From contig JAGQRA010000837.1 of NCBI GenBank assembly GCA_020425885.1, forward strand, positions 1 to 8,026: DNA of 8,026 nucleotides, written 5' to 3'. The notes under the pieces are model-generated. The model was given only the letters and a program-made list of their open reading frames with translations, did not search any database and was not told where the DNA came from. Position 1 is the first letter of the stretch; each line of letters begins with the position of its first letter. This DNA comes from Planctomycetota bacterium. GTDB taxonomy: Bacteria > Planctomycetota > UBA1135 > UBA2386. Position numbers and translations under genes: made by a program. Shown piece after piece: positions 7,344 to 8,026 of the stretch.

Positions 7344-8026
7344 ATGCAACTCGGCAAACTCGCGACGTCGGTCCTCCTGCTCGCCGGTCTGGCACCGGCC
7401 CAACTCTTGATCGGCGCCGAGAGCAACGGCTCGATCTGGCTGGTCGAGCCCCGATCCGGCCAGCGTCACCCCGCCGGCAACATCAGCGCGGTCACCGGTG
7501 TGGTCGGCGAGCTCGCCCACGACTTCACGTCCGGAACGGTGTACGTGTCGTCGACCAGCCTGCACGAACTCTACACCTGCGATCTGGTCACGGGCACCGC
7601 GACCCGCATCGGCCCCTACGGCGGCACCATCCGCTACTTGCATGGCCTCGAGTGGGACAGCATCACCGGCACGCTCTGGGGGGTTCCGTACTCGGACGGG
7701 AATCTGTATTCGATCGACACCAACACGGGCGCAGCCACTCTCGTCGGGTCGACCGGGCTGATGGGGTTCGTCAACCTCGCCTACGACCTGCCCCGCGACA
7801 TCCTCTACGCGGTGAACACGACGTCGCCGGGCCTCTACACCATCGACCGCACGACCGGGGCAGCGACGCCGATCGGCCCGCTCAACGGCCCGCAGTCGCC
7901 GGCGAGCCTGACCTACGACCTCGTCACCGACACCCTCTTCCTGGCCGACAACCAGCAGAGCAACCTCTACGTGGTCGATCGCACGACCGGCGCGCCGACA
8001 CTGATCGGCAGCCTGGGGAGCGGCAA
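7344..8026 (+). CDS. Secreted beta-propeller-like repeat protein, 3' end beyond the window
   Basis: The frame is open for 227 codons from ATG 7344 to the right edge. Residues 1-20 form a signal peptide (Lys5, then a hydrophobic core) ending in APAQ, much like the end of the protease signal. The mature part is built from repeats of about 44 residues, each with a core like LY-x-ID-x-x-TGAAT-x-IG. Copies start near residues 31 (diverged), 76, 121, 164 and 208, and most are followed by a strand such as LAYDLPRDILYAV or LTYDLVTDTLFLA. This pattern is typical of beta-propeller blades, as in NHL/YVTN-like or DUF4394-like proteins, so a ring of five or more blades is likely. No catalytic residues are evident; a binding or structural role outside the cytoplasm fits best. 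It follows the protease by 52 bases on the same strand and may share its transcript or use the TACAAT element. The ATG is chosen because it begins the signal peptide. Confidence 0.8.
   Translation, partial: MQLGKLATSVLLLAGLAPAQLLIGAESNGSIWLVEPRSGQRHPAGNISAVTGVVGELAHDFTSGTVYVSSTSLHELYTCDLVTGTATRIGPYGGTIRYLHGLEWDSITGTLWGVPYSDGNLYSIDTNTGAATLVGSTGLMGFVNLAYDLPRDILYAVNTTSPGLYTIDRTTGAATPIGPLNGPQSPASLTYDLVTDTLFLADNQQSNLYVVDRTTGAPTLIGSLGSG

Overview
The window is about two-thirds G+C and densely coding. The gene set suggests a Planctomycetota bacterium of the kind with many secreted multidomain proteins. It holds a membrane Ser/Thr kinase with a long coiled coil and a large C-terminal extension, two probable lipoproteins, a secreted fungalysin-like metalloprotease with jelly-roll and Ig-like C-terminal modules, and a secreted propeller-like repeat protein. 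This assignment rests on style of gene content, not on a marker gene; Myxococcota or another high-GC phylum with many kinases is the main alternative.

The layout is two divergent groups split by an intergenic region at 4205-4381. Leftward on the minus strand come a 164-residue exported hypothetical (4204-3710), then a 973-residue kinase (3499-578), then a lipoprotein that runs off the left edge (481-1). The gaps are 210 and 96 bases, so the kinase and the lipoprotein may be co-transcribed. Rightward on the plus strand come a metalloprotease reading frame of 970 codons (4382-7291), broken by one in-frame TAG at 6020-6022, and, 52 bases further on, a repeat protein that runs off the right edge (7344-8026).

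The kinase is the only evident regulator. It has all catalytic motifs, a single membrane span, and a C-terminal half of unknown fold. Its N-terminal tail carries several similar threonine motifs that could be phospho-docking sites. The other four products carry export signals, so the window is mainly about the cell surface and exterior. Nothing in the sequence links the kinase directly to the protease.

The most notable point is the single amber codon in the protease. The same frame stays open and family-like on both sides. The active site lies upstream of the stop, and the C-terminal part of the conserved region plus two accessory modules lie downstream. The codon could be a recent nonsense mutation, a sequencing error, or a readthrough site. 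I see no rRNA, tRNA, CRISPR array, insertion sequence or convincing terminator. No gene-free stretch exceeds about 210 bases.
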